Shown here in pieces: positions 54,981 through 63,151 of a stretch of 64,000 bases of DNA. The notes under the pieces are model-generated. The model made no database searches. It saw only the letters and a list, made by a program, of their open reading frames with translations, and was not told the DNA's origin. The translations under genes were made by a program, and so were the position numbers. The stretch lies in the NCBI GenBank assembly GCA_019240115.1, contig JAFAYV010000017.1, forward strand, positions 1 to 64,000, written 5' to 3'. Source of the DNA: Solirubrobacterales bacterium. Its GTDB lineage: Bacteria > Actinomycetota > Thermoleophilia > Solirubrobacterales > Solirubrobacteraceae. Each line of letters begins with the position of its first letter. Position 1 is the stretch's first letter.

Positions 54981-56330
54981 GTGCCCGTCCCACGCTCGGC
55001 TGCTCCAGCGACCGCACCGCCATCGACCTGTACCGCGCCAGCGGGCCCACGGCCATCACGGTCGATTCTGCTGGTCGCCCACGTGACGCCGCCCACGACG
55101 ATGTCGGCGGCGCGACGGGCAGCCGGGCTGACGAAGTACCTGACCCGTCTGGGACACCGGGTGACCGTGCTCAGCTCGGTGATGTGCGGATCAGGGCCGG
55201 TCCCGGGAGCCGCGTGCACCGTCAAGACGCGAGACCTGCTCGTGAGCCCGCTCAACTGGCGCCGGAGCGGCTTCGCCGCGCTCAAGGGGGAAGCGGCGCA
55301 GGCCTATCCGGGCGGCCCGAGCGCGCTGGCCGCCTGGGTGATCCCGGACCTGGAGCTGATCGGATGGCTGCCGTTCGCGCTCCCCCGGGCGCTGGCCCTC
55401 GCCGCGTCCGGGCGGTTTCACTGCGTGATCACGAGCTCGCCGCCGCAGTCCGCGCACCTGATCGGGCTCGCGCTCCAGCGAGCTGGCCTGCCGTGGGTCG
55501 CCGACCTGCGTGACGGCTGGTCGTTCGAGCCCAGCGGCGAGCGCTTCCCCTCGGGGCGCAGGCGCCAGCTGGACAGGGCCCTGGAGCAGGTCGTGCTCGC
55601 CCGCGCCGACGCGCTGGTCGCCGTGACCCCTCCGATCGCCGAGGATCTCCGCGAGCGCCTGAACCCGGCCGCCGTGACGATCACCAACGGCTACGATCCC
55701 GACGAGCTGGCGGGCGCGGACGCGGCCTCCGCGCAGGCTCCGGTCAGCGCCGAGCGCTTCACCGTGGCCTACACCGGCACCCTCGCCTACGGCGGGGCAT
55801 CGGCCGCGTCGTTGCTCGACGGCTTCCGCGCGCTGCGCGGCCGGGAGCCCGCCATCGCGGCGCGGCTCGAGTTCGTGTTCGCGGGTCCGATGGCGGGCGA
55901 GGATCTGACGCAGCTGCGGGCCCCCGACCTCGACGGCCACGTCCGCGTGGTGGGCGCGATGAGCCGCGAGCAGGCCCTGGGCCTGCAGCGGGCGGCCGAC
56001 GCGTTGGTGCTGATCGTCGACGGCCGGCGCCCCAGCATCGCCACCGGAAAGCTGTACGAGTACCTGTCCTCCGGGCGTCCGATCCTGGTGATCGGCGAAG
56101 GCAGCGTCGCCGCCCGGATCGTCGAGGAGTGCAGCGCCGGGGTGGTGGTCGGAGCCGACGCCCCCGAGGCGATCGCCGAGGCGCTGCGACGGCTTCTACG
56201 GGGTGGTGCAGCGGTTCCCACGCCGGCGCGAGGAGCGGCCGAGCGATTCTCGTACGCGCAGATCGCGGTCGAGATGGCCGACGTCGTCGAACGGGCGATC
56301 GCCCGCCGGAGCCTCAGGACGGCCCGCTGA
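54981..56330 (+). CDS. Glycosyltransferase family 4
   Basis: A GT-B glycosyltransferase of up to 449 residues. The N-terminal domain has LLVAHVTPPTTMSAARRAAG and VTVLSSVMCGSG; the C-terminal domain has FTVAYTGTLAYGGASAASLL, MSREQALGLQRAADALVLIV and KLYEYLSSGRPILVIGEG with the donor-binding Glu. It is like WbuB/Fuc4NAc or GlcNAc transferases. GTG at 54981 gives ~28 non-conserved residues before the domain, so a start nearer SILLVAHV is possible. The 3' end overlaps the converging FdtA-like gene by 17 bp. Confidence 0.85.
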   Translation: MPVPRSAAPATAPPSTCTAPAGPRPSRSILLVAHVTPPTTMSAARRAAGLTKYLTRLGHRVTVLSSVMCGSGPVPGAACTVKTRDLLVSPLNWRRSGFAALKGEAAQAYPGGPSALAAWVIPDLELIGWLPFALPRALALAASGRFHCVITSSPPQSAHLIGLALQRAGLPWVADLRDGWSFEPSGERFPSGRRRQLDRALEQVVLARADALVAVTPPIAEDLRERLNPAAVTITNGYDPDELAGADAASAQAPVSAERFTVAYTGTLAYGGASAASLLDGFRALRGREPAIAARLEFVFAGPMAGEDLTQLRAPDLDGHVRVVGAMSREQALGLQRAADALVLIVDGRRPSIATGKLYEYLSSGRPILVIGEGSVAARIVEECSAGVVVGADAPEAIAEALRRLLRGGAAVPTPARGAAERFSYAQIAVEMADVVERAIARRSLRTAR

Positions 56331-56745
56331 TACGCACGGTCGCCTTCGCGTCGCGGACGTCGTCGTCGAGGTAGTCGCGCTCGTTGTAGCGCTTGGAGGC
56401 CAGCACGACGCATACCGTGCCCGGCGCGAACGCCGACAGCTCCCGCCACGAGCGGCCCGGGATGTACAGGCCCTGGGTCGGTCGATCGAGCATGAAGTGA
56501 CGGCGCACATGGTCGGTGACGGTCTGCACGCGCAGCGAGCCCGACGCCGCCATCAGCACCTCATCGACGTCGCTGAGCGCATGGTTCGCTCGCGTCGCGC
56601 CCTCGGGGACCCCGACGATGATGAACACCCGGCGGATCGTGAAGGGGACCTCGGCGGTCTCCTCGAGCGGGACAAGGCTGCCGCGCGGGTCTTGGTGCGC
56701 TGTCAGCTCGATGAGCTCGGGTTCGGCCCGCTGGACGGTGCTCAT
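56314..56745 (-). CDS. FdtA/WxcM-like dTDP-sugar 3,4-ketoisomerase (altered active site)
   Basis: A 143-residue cupin of the sugar 3,4-ketoisomerase family, which makes dTDP-3-keto-6-deoxy sugars for 3-amino sugars. DPRGSLVPLEETAEVPFTIR, RVFIIVGVPEGATRANHALS and LDRPTQGLYIPGRSWRELSA follow the family closely. The conserved R-G-x-H-A-H motif is RANHAL, so one of the two histidines is a leucine. Activity may be changed or lost. The ATG at 56745 matches the usual family start. No partner aminotransferase is in the window. Confidence 0.82.
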   Translation of the reverse strand: MSTVQRAEPELIELTAHQDPRGSLVPLEETAEVPFTIRRVFIIVGVPEGATRANHALSDVDEVLMAASGSLRVQTVTDHVRRHFMLDRPTQGLYIPGRSWRELSAFAPGTVCVVLASKRYNERDYLDDDVRDAKATVRISGPS

Positions 56746-56771
56746 CCTGGGGCGCATCGTACGATAGGCCG

Positions 56772-57878
56772 ATGGCGACGGACGGTGCCCGGACGGCGGA
56801 GACCGCACATCTCGCCTCCCGGATCGGGCTGCTGGAAACCCGGGTCTCGCAGTTGACCGACGAAGTCACGCGCCGTCTGCAGACGCTCCAGGACGCTCTC
56901 GAGTTCCTGGTGGACGACGACCCCAGCGGGCGCCGCGCCCTCGCCGAGCTCCGCGACGACCCCGGCTATGCGACGCCGTTCATCGCGACCGATCCTCTCG
57001 TGTCGGTCATCATTCCCACCTACGACCGGGCGGATTCGCTGCGGACGCGCTCGATCCCCTCGGTGCTGGCGCAGAGCCACCGCAACCTCGAGGTCGTGGT
57101 CGTCGGTGACCATGCGTCGGCCGCGGTCTCCGAGGCGGTCACGCGAGTGCAAGATGCCCGGGTGAGCTTCCACAACCTGACCATCAACGGGCCCTACGAT
57201 GCCGACTCCTATCGAGCCTGGTGCGCGTCGGGGACTCCCGCGCTGAACGCCGGACTGGCCCGTGCCCGGGGCGACTGGATCGCCATCATCGGCGATGACG
57301 ACACCTACCCAGAGCGCCACCTCGAGATCCTGCTGCGATTCGCCCAGGAGCGGCGGCTGGAGTTCGTCTACGGCGGGTTGCGCCAGCTCGCTGACGACGG
57401 CTCGTGGATGACCCTGAAGGCGTTCCCCCCTCAGCTCGGGCGTATCAACTTGCAGACCTCCCTGTTGCACTCCGGGCTGCGCTTCCTCCAGTTCGAGCTG
57501 GCCCACGCGGTGTTCGAGGTCCCCAACGACTGGGGGATCATCCGACGGATGATGCGCATCGGGGTGAGGATGGGCCAGACAGACGAGACCGTGATCGACT
57601 ACATCCCCTCGCGCCGCCACGGCTTTCGCGAGGAGCGCACCTCCGCGGGCCCGCTGCGCCGGCGGGACTCGGACGCCCAGGCCCAGCTGGTGGCGCTGCA
57701 GGAGGAGTGCGCCCGTCTCACCGGCAGGGCCGCGGCCGCCGAGCAGGCGGCGCAGGCCGCCGGACTCGAGCTGGAACGCCGCCTCGACGACGTGCGCAGC
57801 TCACTGAGCTGGCGCGTGACGGCGCCGCTGCGCGCTGCGATGCGCCTGATCCGCGACGGTCAGCCCGGCCGGCGGTAG
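56772..57878 (+). CDS. Glycosyltransferase family 2 with coiled-coil N-terminus
   Basis: A 368-residue protein. Residues ~14-50 are a coiled coil (LASRIGLLETRVSQLTDEVT), then a GT-A domain: VSVIIPTYDRADSLRTRSIP, LEVVVVGDHASAAVSEAVTR, GTPALNAGLARARGDWIAII and the metal site GDDDTYPERHLEILL. The C-terminus has a second coiled coil and the motif SLSWRVTAPLRAAMRL, common at the ends of polysaccharide glycosyltransferases and likely to touch the membrane. Start ATG at 56772. Confidence 0.86.
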   Translation: MATDGARTAETAHLASRIGLLETRVSQLTDEVTRRLQTLQDALEFLVDDDPSGRRALAELRDDPGYATPFIATDPLVSVIIPTYDRADSLRTRSIPSVLAQSHRNLEVVVVGDHASAAVSEAVTRVQDARVSFHNLTINGPYDADSYRAWCASGTPALNAGLARARGDWIAIIGDDDTYPERHLEILLRFAQERRLEFVYGGLRQLADDGSWMTLKAFPPQLGRINLQTSLLHSGLRFLQFELAHAVFEVPNDWGIIRRMMRIGVRMGQTDETVIDYIPSRRHGFREERTSAGPLRRRDSDAQAQLVALQEECARLTGRAAAAEQAAQAAGLELERRLDDVRSSLSWRVTAPLRAAMRLIRDGQPGRR

Positions 57879-57977
57879 AGCACATTCAGTCTCGGCGCGG
57901 ACCGATGCCCTCGGCCCGGTCGGCGCGCGCCGCTGGCGGAGGCCGCGGGGACCGTTGATACAGTCGCGCACGACCTG

Positions 57978-58898
57978 ATGGCCGAGCTTTCAAACAGGCA
58001 CGTGCTCGTCACCGGCGGTGGCGGCTTCGTCGGCGCTCCCACGGTCCGAGCCCTGCTGGCCCAGGGAGCGGTCGTGCGCGTGCTCGACGCCGTGGCGTCC
58101 GATCGCCTCGAAGGCCTCGAGTGCGAGCTCGTCGTCGGAGACATCTCCGATCAGGACACGGTGGCGGCGGCGTGCCGGGGCATCGAGCTGGTCGTCCATC
58201 TTGCCGTGCTGCCGCTGAACCTGGCCAACGCCGACCCCGCGACGGCGTTTGCGACCAACGTCCGCGGCTCGTTCAACGTGTTCGACGCCGCCGGCCGAGC
58301 CGGCGTGTCGCGCGTCGTGTACTCCTCGGCGTCGTCTGCCTACGGCCCCACCGACGCCTATCCGATCGTCGAGGATCAGCCGCTGCGGCCGACCGCCTTC
58401 TATCCCGCCAGCAAGGCCGCGGCCGAGATGCTGCTCCGCGGCCTGGCGGGCACCTACGGCTACAGCTTCATCGTGCTGCGCTACATGAACGTCTATGGAC
58501 CCGGTCAGACCGCCGGGGTGGTGCCCGCGGTGGCGCGCTCGCTGCTGGCCGGCAACCGTCCCCGGCTCACCGGCGACGGGAGCCAGGCCTTTGACTTCGT
58601 GCACATCGAGGACTGCGCGCAGGCGAACATGCTCTCGATCGCCGCCGAGAGCAGCGGCGCCGAGCTCAACGTGGGCTCGGGCGAGGCGACCTCGCTCAAC
58701 GCGCTGGTGGCGACGATGACCGACCTCCTCGGCGCGGACCTGCAGCCCGAGTACGACGGACCGGTGTCGAGCGCTCCCCCTCGGGTCGGCTCGATCGAGC
58801 GCGCGCGACAGCTCATCGGATACCGGCCGCAGGTTGCGCTCCGCGACGGCATGGCCGACGTGCTCGACGCGCTGCGCGATCGAGCCCGCGCCGCGTAG
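57978..58898 (+). CDS. NAD-dependent nucleotide-sugar epimerase/dehydratase
   Basis: A 306-residue extended SDR acting on an NDP-sugar. VLVTGGGGFVGAPTVRALLA is the cofactor loop, YSSASSAYGPTDAYP includes the catalytic Ser, YPASKAAAEMLL has Tyr and Lys, and RYMNVYGPGQTAG is the family substrate loop. It is similar to UDP-GlcNAc/UDP-glucose 4-epimerases. It begins the rightward run that continues with asnB, a second epimerase and the flippase. Confidence 0.88.
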   Translation: MAELSNRHVLVTGGGGFVGAPTVRALLAQGAVVRVLDAVASDRLEGLECELVVGDISDQDTVAAACRGIELVVHLAVLPLNLANADPATAFATNVRGSFNVFDAAGRAGVSRVVYSSASSAYGPTDAYPIVEDQPLRPTAFYPASKAAAEMLLRGLAGTYGYSFIVLRYMNVYGPGQTAGVVPAVARSLLAGNRPRLTGDGSQAFDFVHIEDCAQANMLSIAAESSGAELNVGSGEATSLNALVATMTDLLGADLQPEYDGPVSSAPPRVGSIERARQLIGYRPQVALRDGMADVLDALRDRARAA

Positions 58899-58902
58899 CG
58901 CC

Positions 58903-60744
58903 GTGTGCGGGATCGCGGGGGTGCTGCGCCATGACGGCGCGCCGGTCGGCGCCGAGGCGCTGCGCCGCGCGGCGCGCAGCATCGCGCACCGGGGACCCGA
59001 CGACGAGGGCCTGCGCCTCGACGGGCCGGTGGGGCTGGTCCACCGGCGCCTGTCGATCATCGACCTCACCGACTCCGGGCATCAGCCGATGTCAAACGAG
59101 GACGGCACGATCTGGCTGACCTTCAACGGCGAGATCTACAACTTCCGGGAGCTGCGGCGGCTGCTGGAGGCCCGCGGCCACCGCTTCGCCTCCCACAGCG
59201 ACAGCGAGGTGCTCGTGCACGGCTACGAGGAGTGGGGCGTGCGGCTGCTCGAGCGCCTCAACGGCATCTTCGCGTTCGCGATCTGGGACGGCGGCGAGCG
59301 TCGGCTGCTGCTCGCGCGCGACCGCTTCGGCACCAAGCCGCTGTACCTGCGCCGGGACTCGCATCGCCTGCTGTTCGGCTCGGAGATCAAGGCGGTCGTG
59401 GCGCTGGCCGGCGAGGCGCCGCGGCTCTCCTTCCCGGCGCTGCTTGAGTACATGAGCTTTCAGAACACCTACGGTGAGCAGACCCTGTTCGAGAACGTCA
59501 CGATGCTGCCGGCCGGGACCTGGCTGGGGGTGCACGCCGACGGAAGCGCGCAGGGGGGCACCTACTACGACCCCCTGCCGAACGCCGAGCCGACGCTCGA
59601 GGACCGGCACGTCACCGAGGCGCTCGCGGCGTCGCTGCAGCGCGCCGTCGATCGTCAGCTGATGGCCGACGTGCCGGTGGGCGCGTACCTGTCAGGAGGG
59701 ATGGACTCGGCCTCGCTGGTGGTCCTCGCCGGGCGGCGGATCCCGCACATCCACACCTTCACGGCCGGCTTCGACGTCAGCGACGCCTCGCCGCTCGAGG
59801 TCGCCGTCGACGAGCGCCCGGACGCGGAGGTCGTCGCCCGCGACGTCGGAACCGAGCACTACGGCGCCGTGCTGCATGCCGGAGACATGGCCCGCGTCCT
59901 CCCGGACCTGGTCTGGCACCTCGAGGACCTGCGCGCCGGCACCTGCTACCAGAACTACTTCGTGGCCCGCCTGGCCTCGAAGTTCGTCAAGGTCGTGATC
60001 GCGGGCACCGGCGGCGACGAGCTGTTCGCCGGGTACCCGTGGCGGTACTCGCTCCTGGACCCGGCGCAGGGTCGGGGGGGCTTTCTCGACGCCTACTACG
60101 ACTACTGGTGCCGGCTGCTCAAGGACTCCGACCGCTCACAGGCGTTCACCCCGGACGCGTTGGCCATGGCGGGCGGCCGGGACCCACGGGAGAGCTTCGA
60201 GCAGGTTACGCGGCATCTCGACCCGGGGCTTGACCCGTTCGAGCAGGCGCTGTACTTCGAGCAGCGAACGTTCCTGCACGGGCTGCTCGTCGTCGAGGAC
60301 AAGATGTCGATGGCCCACAGCATGGAGGCCCGCGTGCCGTTCCTCGACAACGAGCTGGTCGACTTCGCGTTGCGCATCCCCGCCCGGGTCCGGGCCGGCT
60401 CCGACGAGGGCAAGGTGCTGCTGCGCCGGGCCGCTCGGTCGTTTCTGCCCGACGTGCTCGTGCGCAAGCGCAAGCAGGGGTTCAGCCCTCCCGACGGGAC
60501 CTGGTATCGCGGTCGTAACCTCGGCTACGTGCGTGACGTCCTGCTCGATCCCGCCTCGCTGCGGCGCGGGATCTTCCGGCCGGAGTTCCTCGAGCGCGTG
60601 ATCGACGAGCACGCCCACGGACGGGCCGATCACCGCCTGATGATCTGGTCGCTGCTCTGCCTGGAGTGGTGGCAGCGTCTGTTCATCGACGACGCCGGCG
60701 CCGCCATCCGCGGAGCGGCCGCTCCCACGGGGGCGCACGCGTGA
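58903..60744 (+). CDS. asnB: Asparagine synthetase (glutamine-hydrolysing)
   Basis: A 613-residue two-domain amidotransferase. The GTG at 58903 gives M-C-G-I-A-G so that Cys2 is the glutaminase nucleophile. The N-terminal Ntn domain has ARSIAHRGPDDEGLRLDGPV and WLTFNGEIYNFRELR; the synthetase domain has the P-loop GAYLSGGMDSASLVVLAG, VIAGTGGDELFAGYPWRY and EDKMSMAHSMEARVPFLDNE. In a glycan locus, such AsnB-like enzymes often amidate uronic sugars, fitting the nucleotide-sugar dehydrogenase nearby; free asparagine synthesis is the alternative. Starts 5 bp after the epimerase. Confidence 0.92.
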   Translation: MCGIAGVLRHDGAPVGAEALRRAARSIAHRGPDDEGLRLDGPVGLVHRRLSIIDLTDSGHQPMSNEDGTIWLTFNGEIYNFRELRRLLEARGHRFASHSDSEVLVHGYEEWGVRLLERLNGIFAFAIWDGGERRLLLARDRFGTKPLYLRRDSHRLLFGSEIKAVVALAGEAPRLSFPALLEYMSFQNTYGEQTLFENVTMLPAGTWLGVHADGSAQGGTYYDPLPNAEPTLEDRHVTEALAASLQRAVDRQLMADVPVGAYLSGGMDSASLVVLAGRRIPHIHTFTAGFDVSDASPLEVAVDERPDAEVVARDVGTEHYGAVLHAGDMARVLPDLVWHLEDLRAGTCYQNYFVARLASKFVKVVIAGTGGDELFAGYPWRYSLLDPAQGRGGFLDAYYDYWCRLLKDSDRSQAFTPDALAMAGGRDPRESFEQVTRHLDPGLDPFEQALYFEQRTFLHGLLVVEDKMSMAHSMEARVPFLDNELVDFALRIPARVRAGSDEGKVLLRRAARSFLPDVLVRKRKQGFSPPDGTWYRGRNLGYVRDVLLDPASLRRGIFRPEFLERVIDEHAHGRADHRLMIWSLLCLEWWQRLFIDDAGAAIRGAAAPTGAHA

Positions 60745-61643
60745 CCCTGCTTCTCACCGGGGCGACGGGCTTTCTCGGACGAGCGCTGCTGCCGCTGCTG
60801 GCCCAGCGCGACGACGTGGTGGCCCTGCACCGCCCCGGCACTGATCCGCCCGACGTCGGCCACCTCGACGGCGGCCACCCCGACGGCGCCGCCCCACCGG
60901 AAGCCGGCCGCGTGCGCTGGGTCGCCCAGGACCTCGCGGCCCCACTCTCAGAGCAGCTGCCCGCGCGCATCGACGGTGTCCTGCACGTGGCCCAATCGCG
61001 CCGCTACCGTGAGTTCCCCGACGGGGCGCTCGACGTGATGGACGTCAACACGATGGCGACGACGCGGCTGCTGGACTACTGCCGCCGGGCGGGCGGCGCG
61101 ACGTTCGTCTACGCCTCCACCGGCGCCGTCAGCGGCGCCGGTCGCAAGGCCATCCGCGAGGACGATCCGCCCGCGCCGGGCAACCTGTACGCGATCTCCA
61201 AGCACGCCGGCGAGCAGGTCGTCGCCCAGTACCGGCCGCTGTTCTGCGCCCACTCGCTGCGCTACTTCTTCATCTACGGGCCCGGGCAGGAGGGGATGAT
61301 GATGCCCGGCATCATCGGGCGCGTCGCGAGCGGACAGGAGGTGCAGCTCGCCGGCGCGGACGGCATCTCGCTCAATCCGGTGTACGCCGGCGATGCCGCT
61401 CGGGCCACCGCGGCCGCGCTGGAACTCGACGAGAGCGCGACAATCAATGTCGCTGGACCCGAGACCGTGTCGATCCGCCAGATCGCCGAGATCATCGGCG
61501 GCGAGGCAGGAAAGGCGCCAACATTCGAAAACGTGGCCGAGCAACCGGACTTCGTCGCGTCGATCGACCTGATGACCAGCCTCCTGGGAGCTCCCACCAC
61601 AACACCCAGGGAGGGTCTGGCACGTATGGTGGCGGCCGGCTGA
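60741..61643 (+). CDS. NAD-dependent epimerase/dehydratase, second copy
   Basis: A 300-residue extended SDR. LLLTGATGFLGRALLPLLAQ is the cofactor loop, FVYASTGAVSGAG has the catalytic Ser/Thr and NLYAISKHAGEQVV the Tyr-x-x-x-Lys. Distinct from the 57978 protein, so probably another step in sugar-nucleotide modification. GTG at 60741 overlaps the asnB stop (GTGA), coupling the two genes. Confidence 0.87.
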   Translation: MTLLLTGATGFLGRALLPLLAQRDDVVALHRPGTDPPDVGHLDGGHPDGAAPPEAGRVRWVAQDLAAPLSEQLPARIDGVLHVAQSRRYREFPDGALDVMDVNTMATTRLLDYCRRAGGATFVYASTGAVSGAGRKAIREDDPPAPGNLYAISKHAGEQVVAQYRPLFCAHSLRYFFIYGPGQEGMMMPGIIGRVASGQEVQLAGADGISLNPVYAGDAARATAAALELDESATINVAGPETVSIRQIAEIIGGEAGKAPTFENVAEQPDFVASIDLMTSLLGAPTTTPREGLARMVAAG

Positions 61644-61653
61644 GGTCGTCGCC

Positions 61654-63129
61654 GTGAGACAGCACTTCATCCGCCTCGGCAAGCAGACCGCTGTCTACGG
61701 GCTAGGGGCGGTCGCCGCGCAGCTCCTGGGCATCATCACCCTGCCGATCTATGCCAGGGTGTTCGCCCCGAGCGAGTACGGCGTCATTGAGGTGCTCACC
61801 GTCGGACTGTCGGTGCTGGCGATCGTCGTGGACTTCGGCCTGAACTCGGCGGCCCAGCGGTCGTATTTCGACTACACGGAGGACAACTTCGAGGAGCGCC
61901 GCGTGGTCTTGTCGACCTCGATCGGATCCTCCATGAGCATCGCGCTGCTCCTGGCGGCTGGCGTGGCAGCCGCCAGCGATCCGATCGCCGCGTGGCTGTT
62001 CGGCAGCGACCGCTACGGCACCGCGGTCCTGTTGGTGGCAGCGTGTGTCCCCGCCGGCACGCTGGCGTCGCTCACGCAAGAGGTCATGCGGCTGCGGTTC
62101 CAGCCGTGGCGCTACCTCACCGTTTCGCTGATCGCCGGCGGCCTCGGGACGACGCTGGCACTGACGTTCGTGCTCGCCTTCGGATGGGGCGTCAACGGCG
62201 TGTTCGCGGGGACGCTGGCCGGCAGCGTGGCCGCCGCCGGCTACGCGCTGTCCGTCGCGCATCCGTACATCGGCCGGCGGATCTCACTCGCGGAGTTACG
62301 CGTGATGCTCGCCTTTGGCCTGCCACTCATCCCCGTCGCGATTGCCATGTGGATGCTCCAGTTCATCGACCGCATCCTCCTCACCAAGCTGGGCAGCCTC
62401 GATGACGTTGGACAGTACGCCGTCGCCAACCGGCTCTCTTTCGCCATGCTTCTGTTCGTGTCGGCGTTCAGCATCGCCTACGCCCCGTTCATGCTCTCGT
62501 TGCACGCCGACGACGCGGAGACTGAGCGGGTGGTCCGCGCGCGCCTCATGACGTACCTGACCGCGGGCCTGGTCGTACTCGCAATCGTCTTCTCCGTGTT
62601 CGCACGGGAGATCATCGCCATCATCGCTCCCGGTTTCGACCGCAGCTACCAGGCGGTCGCGCTTGTGTGTGCCGGTACAGCGGCGCTCGGCTTCTGTCAG
62701 ATCCCGATGGCCGGCATCAGCATCTCCCGGCGGACGAAGCTCTTCGCCTACTACTCGACGATCGCGGCCGTGGTCAACCTCGGGCTCAACGTCCTGCTCA
62801 TCCCGGCGTGGGGACAGGTCGGGGCCGCCGCGGCGACGGCCGCCGGATACCTGTTGCTGGCCCTGCTCTACTACCGAGGCGCCCAGCGCGTCGCGCCCAC
62901 CCCCTATGCCACGAGCAAACTGATCGCCCTCGCGGGACTCGGCGCGGCGCTGATGCCGATCGGCCTGATCGGAGACGACCCTCTCTGGCTGGCGCTGCTG
63001 GTCAAGCTGGGTGCCCTGGTTGTCCTGGCGATCGGATTGCGCATCATCGGCGTGATCGGTCCTGAGGAGATCGGTGAGCTGCGCGCACTCATCGGCCGGG
63101 CCCGGAACGTGCGAGCGGTCAGCGCCTGA
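61654..63129 (+). CDS. Wzx-type oligosaccharide flippase (MOP superfamily)
   Basis: A 491-residue integral membrane protein with about 14 hydrophobic helices, e.g. AVYGLGAVAAQLLGIITLPI, LVSLIAGGLGTTLALTFVLA-like segments, and IPMAGISISRRTKLFAYYST. The N-terminal FIRLGKQTAVYGLG and the PIYARVFAPSEYGVIEV segment are typical of polysaccharide biosynthesis flippases. It would move the undecaprenyl-linked repeat unit across the membrane. GTG at 61654, 10 bp after the epimerase stop. No Wzy polymerase is visible in the window. Confidence 0.9.
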   Translation: MRQHFIRLGKQTAVYGLGAVAAQLLGIITLPIYARVFAPSEYGVIEVLTVGLSVLAIVVDFGLNSAAQRSYFDYTEDNFEERRVVLSTSIGSSMSIALLLAAGVAAASDPIAAWLFGSDRYGTAVLLVAACVPAGTLASLTQEVMRLRFQPWRYLTVSLIAGGLGTTLALTFVLAFGWGVNGVFAGTLAGSVAAAGYALSVAHPYIGRRISLAELRVMLAFGLPLIPVAIAMWMLQFIDRILLTKLGSLDDVGQYAVANRLSFAMLLFVSAFSIAYAPFMLSLHADDAETERVVRARLMTYLTAGLVVLAIVFSVFAREIIAIIAPGFDRSYQAVALVCAGTAALGFCQIPMAGISISRRTKLFAYYSTIAAVVNLGLNVLLIPAWGQVGAAAATAAGYLLLALLYYRGAQRVAPTPYATSKLIALAGLGAALMPIGLIGDDPLWLALLVKLGALVVLAIGLRIIGVIGPEEIGELRALIGRARNVRAVSA

Positions 63130-63151
63130 ACCGATCGATAACCTCGGCCGG

